A DNA stretch of 64,000 nucleotides from Rugamonas sp. A1-17 (lineage in GTDB: Bacteria; Pseudomonadota; Gammaproteobacteria; Burkholderiales; Burkholderiaceae_D). The notes beneath the pieces are model-generated. The model was not told the DNA's origin. It was given only the letters and a program-made list of their open reading frames with translations, and ran no database searches. The stretch is taken from positions 186,001-250,000 of the forward strand of contig JAJLPB010000002.1 in the NCBI GenBank assembly GCA_025548565.1, in the 5' to 3' direction. Each line of letters starts with the position of its first letter. Position 1 is the stretch's first letter. Below are positions 39,533-49,056 of this stretch, one piece after another. The translations under genes and the position numbers were made by a program.

Positions 39533-42500
39533 ATGACAACGACAGAGACCGAACCGACGCAACGGATCGTCAAGATCCGCCGCGACTACAACACCTGGGT
39601 GGCCAGCGAAACCATCGAGGACTACGCGCTGCGCTACACGCCGCGCGCGTTCCGCAAATGGTCGGTGTTCCGGGTCTCGAACACGGCGTTCGGCGCGATC
39701 TCCTTCCTGGTGCTGGAGGCGATCGGCGGCACCATCACCGTCAACTACGGCTTCATCAACGCGCTGTGGGCCATCATGGCGGTGGGACTGATCATCTTCC
39801 TCACCGGCCTGCCGATCAGCTACTACGCCGCCACCTACGGCGTCGACATGGACCTGCTGACGCGCGGCGCCGGCTTCGGCTACATCGGCTCGACGATATC
39901 GTCCTTCGTCTACGCCTCGTTCACCTTCATCCTGTTCGCGCTGGAGGCGGCCATCATGGCCTACGCGCTGGAGCTGTACTTCCACCTGCCGCTCTACCTC
40001 GGCTACATGGTCAGCGCGCTGGTCGTGATCCCGCTAGTGACGCACGGCGTCACGCTGATCAGCCGCATCCAGATGCTGACGCAGCCGGTGTGGCTGGTGC
40101 TCATGGCCCTGCCCTTCATCGCCATCCTGCGCAAGCAGCCGGAGTTGCTGCCGCAATTGCTGCACTACGCCGGCCGCTCCGGCGAGAACGGCCACTTCAA
40201 CGTGTTGATGTTCGGCGCCGCCACGGCGGTCGGCGTGGCGCTGATCACGCAGATCGGCGAGCAGGTCGACTTCCTGCGCTTCATGCCGCAGAAGACCGCC
40301 GCCAACCGCTTCCGCTGGCATATGGGCGTGTTGATCGCGGGGCCGGGATGGATCCTGCTCGGCATCGCCAAAATGCTGGGCGGCGCGCTGCTGGCCTTCC
40401 TGGCGGTCAGCAGCGCGGTGCCGCTGGCGCAGGCCGTCAACCCGACGCAGATGTACCTGGCCGGCTTCGGCCAGGTGTTCGCCAACCCGTCGACGGCGCT
40501 GCTGGCGACCGCGCTGCTGGTGGTGATCTCGCAGGTCAAGATCAACATGACCAATGCCTACGCCGGCTCGCTGGCCTGGTCCAACTTCTTCGCGCGGCTC
40601 ACGCACAGCCATCCGGGGCGCGTGGTATGGGCCGTGTTCAACGCGCTGATCGCCGTGCTGCTGATGGAGCTGGACGTGTTCCAGGCGCTCGACCAGGTGC
40701 TCGGCCTGTACTCCAACATCGCCATCTCGTGGATCACGGCGGTGGTGGCCGACCTGGTGGTCAACAAGCCGCTGGGCCTGAGCCCCAAGGGCATCGAGTT
40801 CCGCCGCGCCTACCTGTACGACATCAACCCGGTCGGTGTCGGCGCCATGCTGCTGGCGTCGGCCCTGTCGGTGGCGGCGTTCATGGGATTGTTCGGCCAC
40901 CAGGCGCAGGCCTTCTCCGCCTTCATCGCGCTGCTGACGGCCTTCGTGGCCTCACCGCTGATCGCCATCGCCACCAGGGGCAAGTACTACACCGCCCGCA
41001 AGCCGGTGCATGTGCACAGCAAGACCTGCGTGATCTGCGAAAAGGAATACGAATCCGAGGACATGGCGCACTGCCCCGCCTATCAAGGCTCGATCTGCTC
41101 CCTGTGCTGCTGCCTGGACGCGCGCTGCAACGACGTCTGCAAGCCGCACGCGAAGGTATCGTCGCAATGGCAGGCGGCGATGCAGGCGCTGCTGCCCAAA
41201 TCGCTGTGGCGCTACCTGAGCAGCGGACTGGGACACTACCTGCTGCTGATGATCGTGACGGTGCTGTTCTTCGGCGCGCTGCTTGGCCTGATCTACTACC
41301 ACGAACAATCGGTGCTGCCGGCCGGCGACGCCGCGCTGCTGCCGCAACTGCGGCTGGTGTTCTTCAAGATCTTCGCGGCGCTGCTGCTCACCAGCGGCAT
41401 CGTCGCCTGGTGGCTGGTGCTGACCAGCGAAAGCCGGCGCGTGGCGCAGGAGGAATCGAACCGGCAAACCGGCCTGCTGACGCGCGAGATCGAACTGCAC
41501 AGCCAGACCGACGCCCAGCTGCAGCAAGCCAAGAAGACCGCCGACCTGGCCAACCAGGCCAAGAGCCGCTACATCGCCGGCATCAGCCACGAGATCCGCA
41601 CGCCGCTCAACTCCATCCTCGGCTACGCGCAGCTGCTGGACAACGACCCGTCGATACCGGAGCACCGCCAGCAGGCGATCCGCGTGATCCGGGGCAGCGG
41701 CGAGCACCTGCTGTCGCTGATCGAGGGCACGCTGGACATCGCCCGCATCGAGGGCGGCAAATTCAACTTCGACATGAAGGAGCTGAACTTCCCCGACTTC
41801 ATCGGCCAGATCGTGCGCATGTTCGAACTGCAGGCGGCCAACAAGGGCCTGGCGTTCCGCTACGAGCTGACCGGCGTGCTGCCGCGCATCGTGCGCGCCG
41901 ACCGCAAGCGACTGGGCCAGATCCTCATCAACATCCTCGGCAACGCGGTCAAGTTCACCAGCAGCGGCGGCATTGTGCTGCGCCTGCAGTATGCGCGCGA
42001 GATGGCCTCGTTCGAGGTCGAGGACACGGGACCCGGCATCCTGCAGGAGGAGATCGACCATATCTTCGAGCCCTTCTCGCGCGGCAGCGCCAGCGCGCAC
42101 GCCAACGCCAGCGGCACCGGCCTTGGCCTGCCGATCTCCAAGATGCTGACGCAGCTGATGGGCGGCGAACTGAATATCCGCAGCACGCCCCAGCAAGGCA
42201 GCGTGTTCCACATCCGCCTGTTCCTCCCCAGCGTGCACGCCACCGCGCGCGAACTGCGGCGGCTGGAGCAGCCCTCGGCGCAGCGCACCGGCTATCACGG
42301 CGCGCGGCGCCGCATCCTGGTGGTCGACAACGAGCGCGTGGACCGCGAGATGCTGCTCAATATCCTGCAGCCGCTGGGCTTCGAAGTGGCGCTGGCCGAA
42401 TCCGGCCTGGAATGCCTGGACCTGCACGCCTCCTTCCAGCCGGACCTGATCCTGATGGACCTGGCCATGCCGGCCATGGACGGCTGGGAGGCCAGCTACA

Positions 42501-42943
42501 TCCTGCGCCGCCGCCAGCTGTCGCAGGTGCCGATCGCCATCGTCTCCGCCAACGCCTTCGACAAGGGCATGGAAAACGCGGCCGGCATCACGGCGGCGGA
42601 CTTCATCGTCAAGCCGGTCAACGTGGCCGAACTGCTGGATTGGATAGGCCAGCGCCTGGCGCTGGAGTGGATCACGCAGCCCGCCATCAGCATCGAGGTG
42701 GCGGCCGCCGCGCCGGAGCTGAAGCAATTGATACTGCCGCCCGCCGCCTACCTGGAAGCCCTGAATGAACTGGTGCGCATCGGCTATGTGCGCGGCATCC
42801 AGAACAAGCTCGATGAAATCAGCGCGCTCGATGCGCGCTACCTGCACTTCACGCAAACCATGCGCAACTACGCCGCCCGCTTCCAACTGGATGCGATGGC
42901 CGACTTCCTCCGAAAGAACCAAGACAATGAACTTCAACACTGA
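39533..42943 (+). CDS. Hybrid histidine kinase fused to an NCS1-type permease domain
   Basis: A 1136-residue membrane sensor. Residues about 30-485 form a twelve-helix transporter resembling cytosine/purine (NCS1) permeases (SNTAFGAISFLVLEAIGGTI, LLTRGAGFGYIGST). Next come a nine-cysteine module (C499-C536), two more membrane helices (about 567-588 and 608-630), a coiled linker, a kinase domain with His686 (SHEIRTPLN), N804 and DTGPGI, and GTGLGL, then a receiver domain with Asp976 (LILMDLAMPAMDG) and a helical tail that could carry phosphotransfer. This parallels CbrA-type kinases fused to sodium/solute permeases but with another transporter family. The likely signal is a nitrogenous solute. 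Its stop overlaps the response regulator gene by 17 bases. Confidence 0.9.
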   Translation: MTTTETEPTQRIVKIRRDYNTWVASETIEDYALRYTPRAFRKWSVFRVSNTAFGAISFLVLEAIGGTITVNYGFINALWAIMAVGLIIFLTGLPISYYAATYGVDMDLLTRGAGFGYIGSTISSFVYASFTFILFALEAAIMAYALELYFHLPLYLGYMVSALVVIPLVTHGVTLISRIQMLTQPVWLVLMALPFIAILRKQPELLPQLLHYAGRSGENGHFNVLMFGAATAVGVALITQIGEQVDFLRFMPQKTAANRFRWHMGVLIAGPGWILLGIAKMLGGALLAFLAVSSAVPLAQAVNPTQMYLAGFGQVFANPSTALLATALLVVISQVKINMTNAYAGSLAWSNFFARLTHSHPGRVVWAVFNALIAVLLMELDVFQALDQVLGLYSNIAISWITAVVADLVVNKPLGLSPKGIEFRRAYLYDINPVGVGAMLLASALSVAAFMGLFGHQAQAFSAFIALLTAFVASPLIAIATRGKYYTARKPVHVHSKTCVICEKEYESEDMAHCPAYQGSICSLCCCLDARCNDVCKPHAKVSSQWQAAMQALLPKSLWRYLSSGLGHYLLLMIVTVLFFGALLGLIYYHEQSVLPAGDAALLPQLRLVFFKIFAALLLTSGIVAWWLVLTSESRRVAQEESNRQTGLLTREIELHSQTDAQLQQAKKTADLANQAKSRYIAGISHEIRTPLNSILGYAQLLDNDPSIPEHRQQAIRVIRGSGEHLLSLIEGTLDIARIEGGKFNFDMKELNFPDFIGQIVRMFELQAANKGLAFRYELTGVLPRIVRADRKRLGQILINILGNAVKFTSSGGIVLRLQYAREMASFEVEDTGPGILQEEIDHIFEPFSRGSASAHANASGTGLGLPISKMLTQLMGGELNIRSTPQQGSVFHIRLFLPSVHATARELRRLEQPSAQRTGYHGARRRILVVDNERVDREMLLNILQPLGFEVALAESGLECLDLHASFQPDLILMDLAMPAMDGWEASYILRRRQLSQVPIAIVSANAFDKGMENAAGITAADFIVKPVNVAELLDWIGQRLALEWITQPAISIEVAAAAPELKQLILPPAAYLEALNELVRIGYVRGIQNKLDEISALDARYLHFTQTMRNYAARFQLDAMADFLRKNQDNELQH

Positions 42944-43880
42944 CCGCGCCGTGGTGCTGGTGGTGGACGACGTGCCGGAAAACCTGGCCGTGCTGCACGA
43001 TGCGCTGGACGAATCGGGCTACACCGTGCTGGTGGCGAACAACGGCGCGACCGCCTTGCAGCGCGCCGCCGAGGCGCAGCCGGACGTCATCCTGCTGGAC
43101 GCCGTCATGCCCGGCATGGACGGATTCGAAACCTGCCGCCACCTGAAGGCCAGCCTGGCCACGCGCCACATCCCGGTGGTGTTCATGACCGGGCTGACGG
43201 AGGCGGAGCATGTGGTGGCGGCCTTCGCCGCTGGCGGCAACGATTATGTCAGCAAGCCGGTGCGCACCAGCGAGGTGCTGGTGCGGATCGCCGCCCACAT
43301 GCAGACCGCGCGCCTGATGGACCAGGCCCGCAGCGCGCTGGACGCCTTCGGCAACGCGGTGATCGCGATGACGCCGGGTGACGGCAAGATCGTCTGGCAA
43401 ACGCCGCTGGCGCGCACGCTGATGCAGGGCTACGCGGTCGATACGGAATTGACGGCCTGGCTGGCGGCGACGCAGCTGGCGCACAGCCAGGGCCAGGCGC
43501 ATCCGCCGCTGACATTGCAGCGGGCCAGCCGCCGCCTGATCTTCTCGGCGGCGGAGTTCAGCGAGAACGAGCAGTGGATGATCGTGCTGCGCGAGGAATC
43601 GGACAGCGCGCAGATCGAGAAGCTGATGGCGTCCTTCAAACTGACGCAGCGCGAATCGGAGGTGCTGAACTGGGTCATCAAGGGCAAGACCAACCGCGAC
43701 ATCGGCGAGATCCTCGGCACCAGCCCGCGCACCGTGAACAAGCACCTGGAACATGTGTTCGTCAAACTGGGCGTGGAAACGCGCACCTCCGCCGCCGCGG
43801 TCGCGATGGGCAAGCTGCGCGTCAGAACGACGGCAGACGCAAGCCCAGTTGAATCGCCAGCAGGCGCACCACCACGATAG
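42927..43880 (+). CDS. LuxR-type (NarL-family) response regulator
   Basis: A 317-residue two-component regulator. The receiver has Asp58 (VILLDAVMPGMDG) and SKPV; the C-terminal helix-turn-helix (about 233-295) reads LTQRESEVLNWVIKGKTNRDIGE and SPRTVNKHLEHVFVKLGVETR. A middle domain of about 100 residues separates them. It is co-translated with the permease-kinase and is its likely partner. Its last 59 bases overlap the convergent TRIC-family gene. The porin-urt operon 7.6 kb away is a plausible target. Confidence 0.92.
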   Translation: MNFNTDRAVVLVVDDVPENLAVLHDALDESGYTVLVANNGATALQRAAEAQPDVILLDAVMPGMDGFETCRHLKASLATRHIPVVFMTGLTEAEHVVAAFAAGGNDYVSKPVRTSEVLVRIAAHMQTARLMDQARSALDAFGNAVIAMTPGDGKIVWQTPLARTLMQGYAVDTELTAWLAATQLAHSQGQAHPPLTLQRASRRLIFSAAEFSENEQWMIVLREESDSAQIEKLMASFKLTQRESEVLNWVIKGKTNRDIGEILGTSPRTVNKHLEHVFVKLGVETRTSAAAVAMGKLRVRTTADASPVESPAGAPPR

Positions 43881-44430
43881 AAACCAGGCCGGCGCCGAAC
43901 GCCCAGCGCTGCGGCATGCCGGCCTTCTTCAACAGGATGTACAGCAGGATGCCGGCGATGGCGGCGGTCGCGTAGATATCCTTGCGCAGTATCAGCGGCA
44001 CCTTGGCCGCCAGGATATCGCGCACCAGGCCACCGCCGACACCGGTCAAAGTGCCCATCAGGATGACGATCAGCGCGCGGCAGCCCTGCGCCTCCGCCAC
44101 CTTGGCGCCGGACATGGCGAACAGCGCCAGCCCCAACGCGTCGGCGATCAGCAAGGCGTCGGTCGGTATCGGCAGCACCTGCACCCAGACGATCGTGAAC
44201 AGGGCCGAGCCGACGATCACCAGCAGCGGCTTGGGGTCCTCGATCCAGAACACCGGATGGCGGTTCAGCAGCAAGTCGCGCACGGTGCCGCCGCCGATGG
44301 CGGTCATCGCGGCCAGCACCATCACTCCCAACAAATCCAGATGGGAAGCCATCGCCGCCAGCGTGCCACTGGCTGCGAAGACGGCGACGCCGATCAGATC
44401 GAGGACATAAAAAAGCAAACGCAACTCCAC
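43822..44430 (-). CDS. TRIC-like (UPF0126/YadS family) membrane protein
   Basis: A 202-residue protein with seven hydrophobic segments and the duplicated glycine-rich motif of the family: AIGGGTVRDLLL (about 46-57) and GVGGGLVRDIL (about 131-141). Bacterial homologues form trimeric cation channels; in this family some are linked to glycine or other solute import. The start seems to be GTG at 44430. The 3' end overlaps the response regulator gene tail to tail. Confidence 0.88.
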   Translation of the reverse strand: MELRLLFYVLDLIGVAVFAASGTLAAMASHLDLLGVMVLAAMTAIGGGTVRDLLLNRHPVFWIEDPKPLLVIVGSALFTIVWVQVLPIPTDALLIADALGLALFAMSGAKVAEAQGCRALIVILMGTLTGVGGGLVRDILAAKVPLILRKDIYATAAIAGILLYILLKKAGMPQRWAFGAGLVSIVVVRLLAIQLGLRLPSF

Positions 44431-44505
44431 GGGGAACCTGACAAATAAAAAAGGACCGATACTTTATCAGTTATCGTGGAAGCGGCCAACTTCCGGGCGC
44501 GACGT

Positions 44506-44778
44506 CTACTCCGACGACTCGGCCGAGCCGGCGCACCGCGACTCTTCCGCAGATTTCTCGGCATCGGTCGCCGGCCGTATATGGTCGCCATCCGGCACGC
44601 TCAGATTGCCGGTGCGTTGGAAGTCCGAGCAGCTACGCGCCAGCCTGACATCGTCGCGCGCGGCGGCCTGGCGCGCGGCCACCGCCGGACCGTCGCCGGG
44701 GCGGCTCGATATCCAGTAAAGCGCCAGCAGCACAAATGGCACCAACAAAAATACATAACGTGACAGTCGCGGATTCAT
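44506..44778 (-). CDS. Small single-span membrane protein, unknown
   Basis: A 90-residue frame starting at ATG 44778 with one membrane segment (YVFLLVPFVLLALYW) after MNPRLSR, then a polar outer part with a single Cys (RSCSDFQRTGNLSVPDGDHI). I do not recognise a family. The ribosome site is weak. It lies between the TRIC-like gene and urtE. Confidence 0.5.
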   Translation of the reverse strand: MNPRLSRYVFLLVPFVLLALYWISSRPGDGPAVAARQAAARDDVRLARSCSDFQRTGNLSVPDGDHIRPATDAEKSAEESRCAGSAESSE

Positions 44779-44821
44779 GATGGCTACAAAGTGACAAGAA
44801 AGACAATGTAGCATGAAATTC

Positions 44822-44840
44822 AAGCGCGAAATGCGCGCTT
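44822..44840 (-). terminator. Probable terminator of the urt operon
   Basis: Seven-base stem AAGCGCG / CGCGCTT with a five-base loop, 28 bases past the urtE stop; only a weak T-rich stretch follows. Confidence 0.5.
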
Positions 44841-44867
44841 TATCACTGCCGTGCGCCCGGCGCCCGT

Positions 44868-45566
44868 CTACACGGCCAGATGGCGCTTGACCTCCGGGTC
44901 GTTCATTGCCGCCTGCGCGCCGGAGGCCACCACCTCGCCGCGCGACATTACGATGAACTGGTCGGCCAATTCATGGGCGAAATCGAAGTACTGCTCGCAC
45001 AGCAGGATGGCCATGTCGCCACGCTGGCGCAGCAGCCGGATCACGTTGCCGATGTCCTTGATGATGGAAGGCTGGATGCCTTCGGTCGGTTCGTCGAGGA
45101 TGATCAGCTTGGGCTCCGCCAGCAGCGCCCGGGCGATCGCCAATTGCTGCTGCTGGCCGCCGGACAGGTCGCCGCCACGGCGGTGCAGCATGTCCTTCAA
45201 CACCGGGAACAGCTCGTACACTTCGCCCTTGATGGTGGATGCCTTCCTGCCGCTGTGCGTGGCGAGGCCCATCAGCAGGTTCTCCTCCACCGTCAGCCTG
45301 GCGAAAATCTCCCGTCCCTGCGGCACGTACGCGATGCCTGCCCGCGCGCGCTGGTGCGGCGCCATGCGGGTGATGTCGCGCCCTTCCAGCCTGACCGTGC
45401 CGGCCGATACCGGCAACACGCCCATCAGGCATTTGAGCAGCGTGGTCTTGCCGACGCCGTTGCGGCCCAACAGCGCCATGCACTTGCCCCGCTCCAGCTC
45501 CAGCGACACGCCGCGCAGCGTGTGCGAGGAGCCGTAGTACTGGTTGATTTTTTCGACTTGCAGCAT
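44868..45566 (-). CDS. urtE: Urea ABC transporter ATP-binding subunit UrtE
   Basis: A 232-residue ATPase of the branched-chain-amino-acid/urea class. Walker A LGRNGVGKTT, signature LSGGQQQQLAIAR and Walker B LIILDEPTEGIQPSI are present; EGIQPS is the usual UrtE/LivF version. It energises urea import with UrtD. Five bases separate it from urtD. Confidence 0.95.
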   Translation of the reverse strand: MLQVEKINQYYGSSHTLRGVSLELERGKCMALLGRNGVGKTTLLKCLMGVLPVSAGTVRLEGRDITRMAPHQRARAGIAYVPQGREIFARLTVEENLLMGLATHSGRKASTIKGEVYELFPVLKDMLHRRGGDLSGGQQQQLAIARALLAEPKLIILDEPTEGIQPSIIKDIGNVIRLLRQRGDMAILLCEQYFDFAHELADQFIVMSRGEVVASGAQAAMNDPEVKRHLAV

Positions 45567-45571
45567 ATTCG

Positions 45572-46381
45572 TCAGCGCCCCAGATAAACTTCAATCACCC
45601 GCTCGTCGGACTGCACTTGCGCCATCGTGCCCTGCGCGAGTACCGAGCCTTCGTGCAGCACCGTCACCACGCCCTGCTGCGCGATCTCAGTCACGAACGC
45701 CATGTCGTGCTCCACCACCATGATCGAATGCTTGCCGCGCAATTCGTTGAGCAGTTCCGCCGTGCGCGCCGTTTCGGCGTCGGACATGCCGGCCACCGGT
45801 TCGTCCAGCAGGATCAATTGCGGCTCCTGCATCAGCAACATGCCGATCTCCAGCCACTGCTTCTGTCCATGCGACAGCAGGCCGGCCGGCCGCCGTTCGC
45901 TGCCGTTCAGGCGTATCAGCTTGAGGATCTCGTCGATCTTGCCGTGCTGTTCGGACGAAAGGCGCGCGAACAAGGTAGGCCGCACGCGCTTGTCGGTCTT
46001 CATCGCCAGTTCGAGGTTTTCAAACACCGAGTGCTGTTCGAAGATGGTCGGGCGCTGGAACTTGCGGCCGATGCCGGCGTGGGCGATCTGGTATTCCGTC
46101 ATGCGGCTCAGGTCCATGGTCTGGCCGAAGAATGCCGTGCCGGAGGTTGGCCGCGTCTTGCCGGTGATGACGTCCATCATCGTGGTCTTGCCCGCCCCGT
46201 TAGGCCCGATGATGCAGCGCAGCTCACCCACCGAAATATCCAGGCTCAGTTTATTCAAGGCGCGGAAGCCGTCGAAAGACACCGTGATCTCTTCCAGGTA
46301 CAGGATGGCGCCGTGCGTGGTGTCCAGCCCCTCGCCGGCTACGCGGCCCGACGAGATGTTCAAATGTTCGTTGGCGCTCAT
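45572..46381 (-). CDS. urtD: Urea ABC transporter ATP-binding subunit UrtD
   Basis: A 269-residue ATPase: Walker A GPNGAGKTTMMDVITGKTRP (the last part is characteristic of UrtD), signature LSHGQKQWLEIGMLL and Walker B LILLDEPVAGM. About 25 extra N-terminal residues precede the fold. The ATG overlaps the urtC stop by four bases. Confidence 0.95.
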   Translation of the reverse strand: MSANEHLNISSGRVAGEGLDTTHGAILYLEEITVSFDGFRALNKLSLDISVGELRCIIGPNGAGKTTMMDVITGKTRPTSGTAFFGQTMDLSRMTEYQIAHAGIGRKFQRPTIFEQHSVFENLELAMKTDKRVRPTLFARLSSEQHGKIDEILKLIRLNGSERRPAGLLSHGQKQWLEIGMLLMQEPQLILLDEPVAGMSDAETARTAELLNELRGKHSIMVVEHDMAFVTEIAQQGVVTVLHEGSVLAQGTMAQVQSDERVIEVYLGR

Positions 46382-47460
46382 GGCTGCTCCTTGCGCAAGC
46401 GCGCGGCCAGTCCGGCTATGCCCTGCGGCAGGTAGCGCGTCACCAGGATGAAGATCAGGCCAAGCGCGAACAGCCACAGGTTCGGGAAGGCGCCGGTGAA
46501 CCAGCTTTTCAAACCGTTGACCGAGAACGCGCCGATGATGGGACCCAGCAGCGTGCCGCGACCGCCCACCGCCGCCCAGATCACCATCTCGATCGAATTC
46601 GCCGGCGACATCTCGGACGGATTGATAATGCCGACCTGCGGCACGTACAGCGCACCAGCGATCCCGCACAGCACCGCCGACAGCGTCCACACGAACAGCT
46701 TGAACCACAGCGGGTTATAACCAATGAACATCAGCCGCGATTCCGAATCGCGCACCGCTTGCAGCACGCGCCCCAGCTTGGACTTGACGATCCAGCGGCA
46801 CAGCAGCAGCGAGCCGGCCAGCATCGCCAGCGTGACCAGGTACAGCGTGGCCTTGGTGGCGGGCGCGCTGATCGGATAGCCCAGTATCCGCTTGAAGTCC
46901 GTGAAGCCGTTATTCCCGCCAAAGCCGGTGTTATTACGGAAGAACAGCAGCATGAACGCGTACGTCATGGCCTGCGTGATGATCGAGAAGTACACGCCCT
47001 TGATGCGCGAGCGGAAGGCAAAGAAGCCGAACACGAAGGCCAGAACGCCAGGCACCAGCACCACCAGCGCCAGGCAGTACCAGAAGCTGTCGGTGGCGGT
47101 CCAGTACCAGGGATAGGTTTTCCAGTCGAGGAAGACCATGAAGTCCGGCAGGTCGCTCTGGTACACGCCTTCCCTGCCGATGGCGCGCATCAGGTACATG
47201 CCGTGCGCGTAGGCGCCCAGCGCGAAGAACACGCCGTGGCCCAGCGACAGGATGCCTGCATAGCCCCATACCATGTCGAGCGCCAGCGCGGCCAGCGCGT
47301 AGCACATGAATTTGCCGACCAGGCTGACCATGTGGCTGGGCACATGCAGCGGATGACCGTCCGCAAAGGCCAGGTTCAGCACCGGCAGCGCGGCCAGCAC
47401 AAGGCAGCAGGCGGCGATGCCGCTCCACGCCCGGTGCGAAAAGAGAGAGGGTTGATTCAT
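46378..47460 (-). CDS. urtC: Urea ABC transporter permease UrtC
   Basis: A 360-residue inner-membrane permease of the LivM/UrtC type with about ten helices; GYAGILSLGHGVFFALGAYA and the later EMVIWAAVGGRGTLLGPIIGA are hallmarks. Overlaps urtB by four bases. Confidence 0.95.
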   Translation of the reverse strand: MNQPSLFSHRAWSGIAACCLVLAALPVLNLAFADGHPLHVPSHMVSLVGKFMCYALAALALDMVWGYAGILSLGHGVFFALGAYAHGMYLMRAIGREGVYQSDLPDFMVFLDWKTYPWYWTATDSFWYCLALVVLVPGVLAFVFGFFAFRSRIKGVYFSIITQAMTYAFMLLFFRNNTGFGGNNGFTDFKRILGYPISAPATKATLYLVTLAMLAGSLLLCRWIVKSKLGRVLQAVRDSESRLMFIGYNPLWFKLFVWTLSAVLCGIAGALYVPQVGIINPSEMSPANSIEMVIWAAVGGRGTLLGPIIGAFSVNGLKSWFTGAFPNLWLFALGLIFILVTRYLPQGIAGLAARLRKEQP

Positions 47461-49031
47461 TCCGCGCTCCTGCCTTTCATGGCGAACAGGCCCTGCGGCC
47501 GCTTCTGGATGAACATGATGATGAAGACCAGGATGGCGATCTTGGCCAGTACCGCACCCGCCACCGGCTCCAGGAATTTATTCGCCTCGCCCAGCCCCAG
47601 CGCGGCGATGATGGTGCCCGCCAACTGGCCGACTCCGCCCAGCACCACCACCATGAAGGAATCGACGATGTAGCTCTGGCCCAGGTCCGGACCCACGTTA
47701 CCCAGCTGCGACAGTGCCACGCCGCCCAGCCCCGCGATGCCGGAGCCGAGGCCGAAGGTCATCATGTCGATCTTCGCGGTGGACACGCCGACGCAGCCGG
47801 CCATGCGGCGGTTCTGCATCACGGCGCGGACGAACAGGCCAAGCCGCGTTTTGTTCAGTATCAGCCAGACGCCGGCCACCACCAGCAGCGCGAACACGAT
47901 GATGACGATGCGGTTATAGGCCAGCACCAGCGAGCCAAGCACCGTCACGCCGCCCGACATCCACGAAGGATTGGCCACTTCGACGTTCTGGGCGCCGAAG
48001 ATGGTGCGTACCGCCTGCATCAGTATCAGGCTGATGCCCCAGGTGGCGAGCAGGGTTTCGAGCGGACGCCCGTACAGCCAGCGGATCACCGTGCGCTCCA
48101 GCGCGATGCCGACAGCGGCCGTGACCAGGAAGGCGGCGGGCAGCGCGGCGATCAGGTAGCAGTCCACCGCCGAGGGGAAGTAGCTGCGGAAGCCGAGCTG
48201 GCACAAATAGGTGGTGTAGGCGCCTATCATCAGCAGCTCGCCGTGCGCCATGTTGATAATGCCCATCAGGCCGAAGGTGATGGCCAGGCCCAGTGCCGTC
48301 AGCAGCAGCACGCTGGCCAGCGAGATGCCGTAGAAGACGTTGCCGATAAATTCGGTGCGCGCGAGGCGGCTGTCCAGCGCCTGCAAGGTGTGGGCGGCGG
48401 CCACGCGCACGGCCTGGTCAGGCTCTTTGTCGCCCTGCATCGCTTGCAGCAGCGGGCGCAGGTTGGCGTTGCTGCTGTCGGCCAGCGCTTCGACGGCGGA
48501 CTTGCGCTTGGCGGCATCCGGCGATTGCAGGTTGGCGGTACCGGCGACCAGTTGCAGCATGGTGCGGATGTCCGGGTCCTGTTCCTTCGCCAGCGCTTTC
48601 TCGATCAGCGGGGCCTGTGCCAGCGTGACGCTTTTTTGCAGCTCGGTGGCGGCGGCCAGCCGCTGCGCACGATCCGGTGAGAATAGCTTGAGCGCGGAGA
48701 GCGCGTCGTCGACCGCGCCGCGCAGGCGGTTGTTGACCATTACGCCGTCCAGTCCTTCGGGCAGAGGGCCGGTTTCGCCGGTGGCCGGATTGTAGGCCTT
48801 GTCGTCGGTGACGATGAAGATGCGGCCGTCCGGCGTGGCGTACAGCGCGTCGGTCTTGAGGGCCGTCAGCAGGCGGGTGGCGTCGTCGTTGGCCAGCGCG
48901 CCGATCTTGATGACGGCGTCGACGCGGGCGTCGGGATCGCCGCCGGCCAGGGGCGTCAGCAGCGCGCTGTCGATGGCGGCATGCGCCGCGCAGGACAGCA
49001 GCAGGCAAGCCAGGAGCAGGAGTTTTTTCAA
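47457..49031 (-). CDS. urtB: Urea ABC transporter permease UrtB
   Basis: A 524-residue permease. A signal-like N-terminus (KKLLLLACLLLSCAAHAAID) and a periplasmic helical domain of about 210 residues precede the LivH-like part (about eight helices, with GLMGIINMAHGELLMIGAY). Such N-terminal extensions are usual in UrtB. The start is TTG at 49031, since AAGGA lies at the right distance and no in-frame ATG does. Confidence 0.94.
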   Translation of the reverse strand: MKKLLLLACLLLSCAAHAAIDSALLTPLAGGDPDARVDAVIKIGALANDDATRLLTALKTDALYATPDGRIFIVTDDKAYNPATGETGPLPEGLDGVMVNNRLRGAVDDALSALKLFSPDRAQRLAAATELQKSVTLAQAPLIEKALAKEQDPDIRTMLQLVAGTANLQSPDAAKRKSAVEALADSSNANLRPLLQAMQGDKEPDQAVRVAAAHTLQALDSRLARTEFIGNVFYGISLASVLLLTALGLAITFGLMGIINMAHGELLMIGAYTTYLCQLGFRSYFPSAVDCYLIAALPAAFLVTAAVGIALERTVIRWLYGRPLETLLATWGISLILMQAVRTIFGAQNVEVANPSWMSGGVTVLGSLVLAYNRIVIIVFALLVVAGVWLILNKTRLGLFVRAVMQNRRMAGCVGVSTAKIDMMTFGLGSGIAGLGGVALSQLGNVGPDLGQSYIVDSFMVVVLGGVGQLAGTIIAALGLGEANKFLEPVAGAVLAKIAILVFIIMFIQKRPQGLFAMKGRSAE

Positions 49032-49056
49032 GATGCATTCCTTGTGTGATGTTCCA

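Noticed and set aside
39658..42768. 1036-codon frame in a second plus-strand phase inside the hybrid kinase gene
   Set aside because: The kinase frame has clear domains; the other is Arg/Gly/Pro-rich noise.
44394..44591. 65-codon minus-strand frame between the TRIC-like gene and the small membrane protein
   Set aside because: It overlaps both neighbours, is Arg-rich and has no ribosome site.
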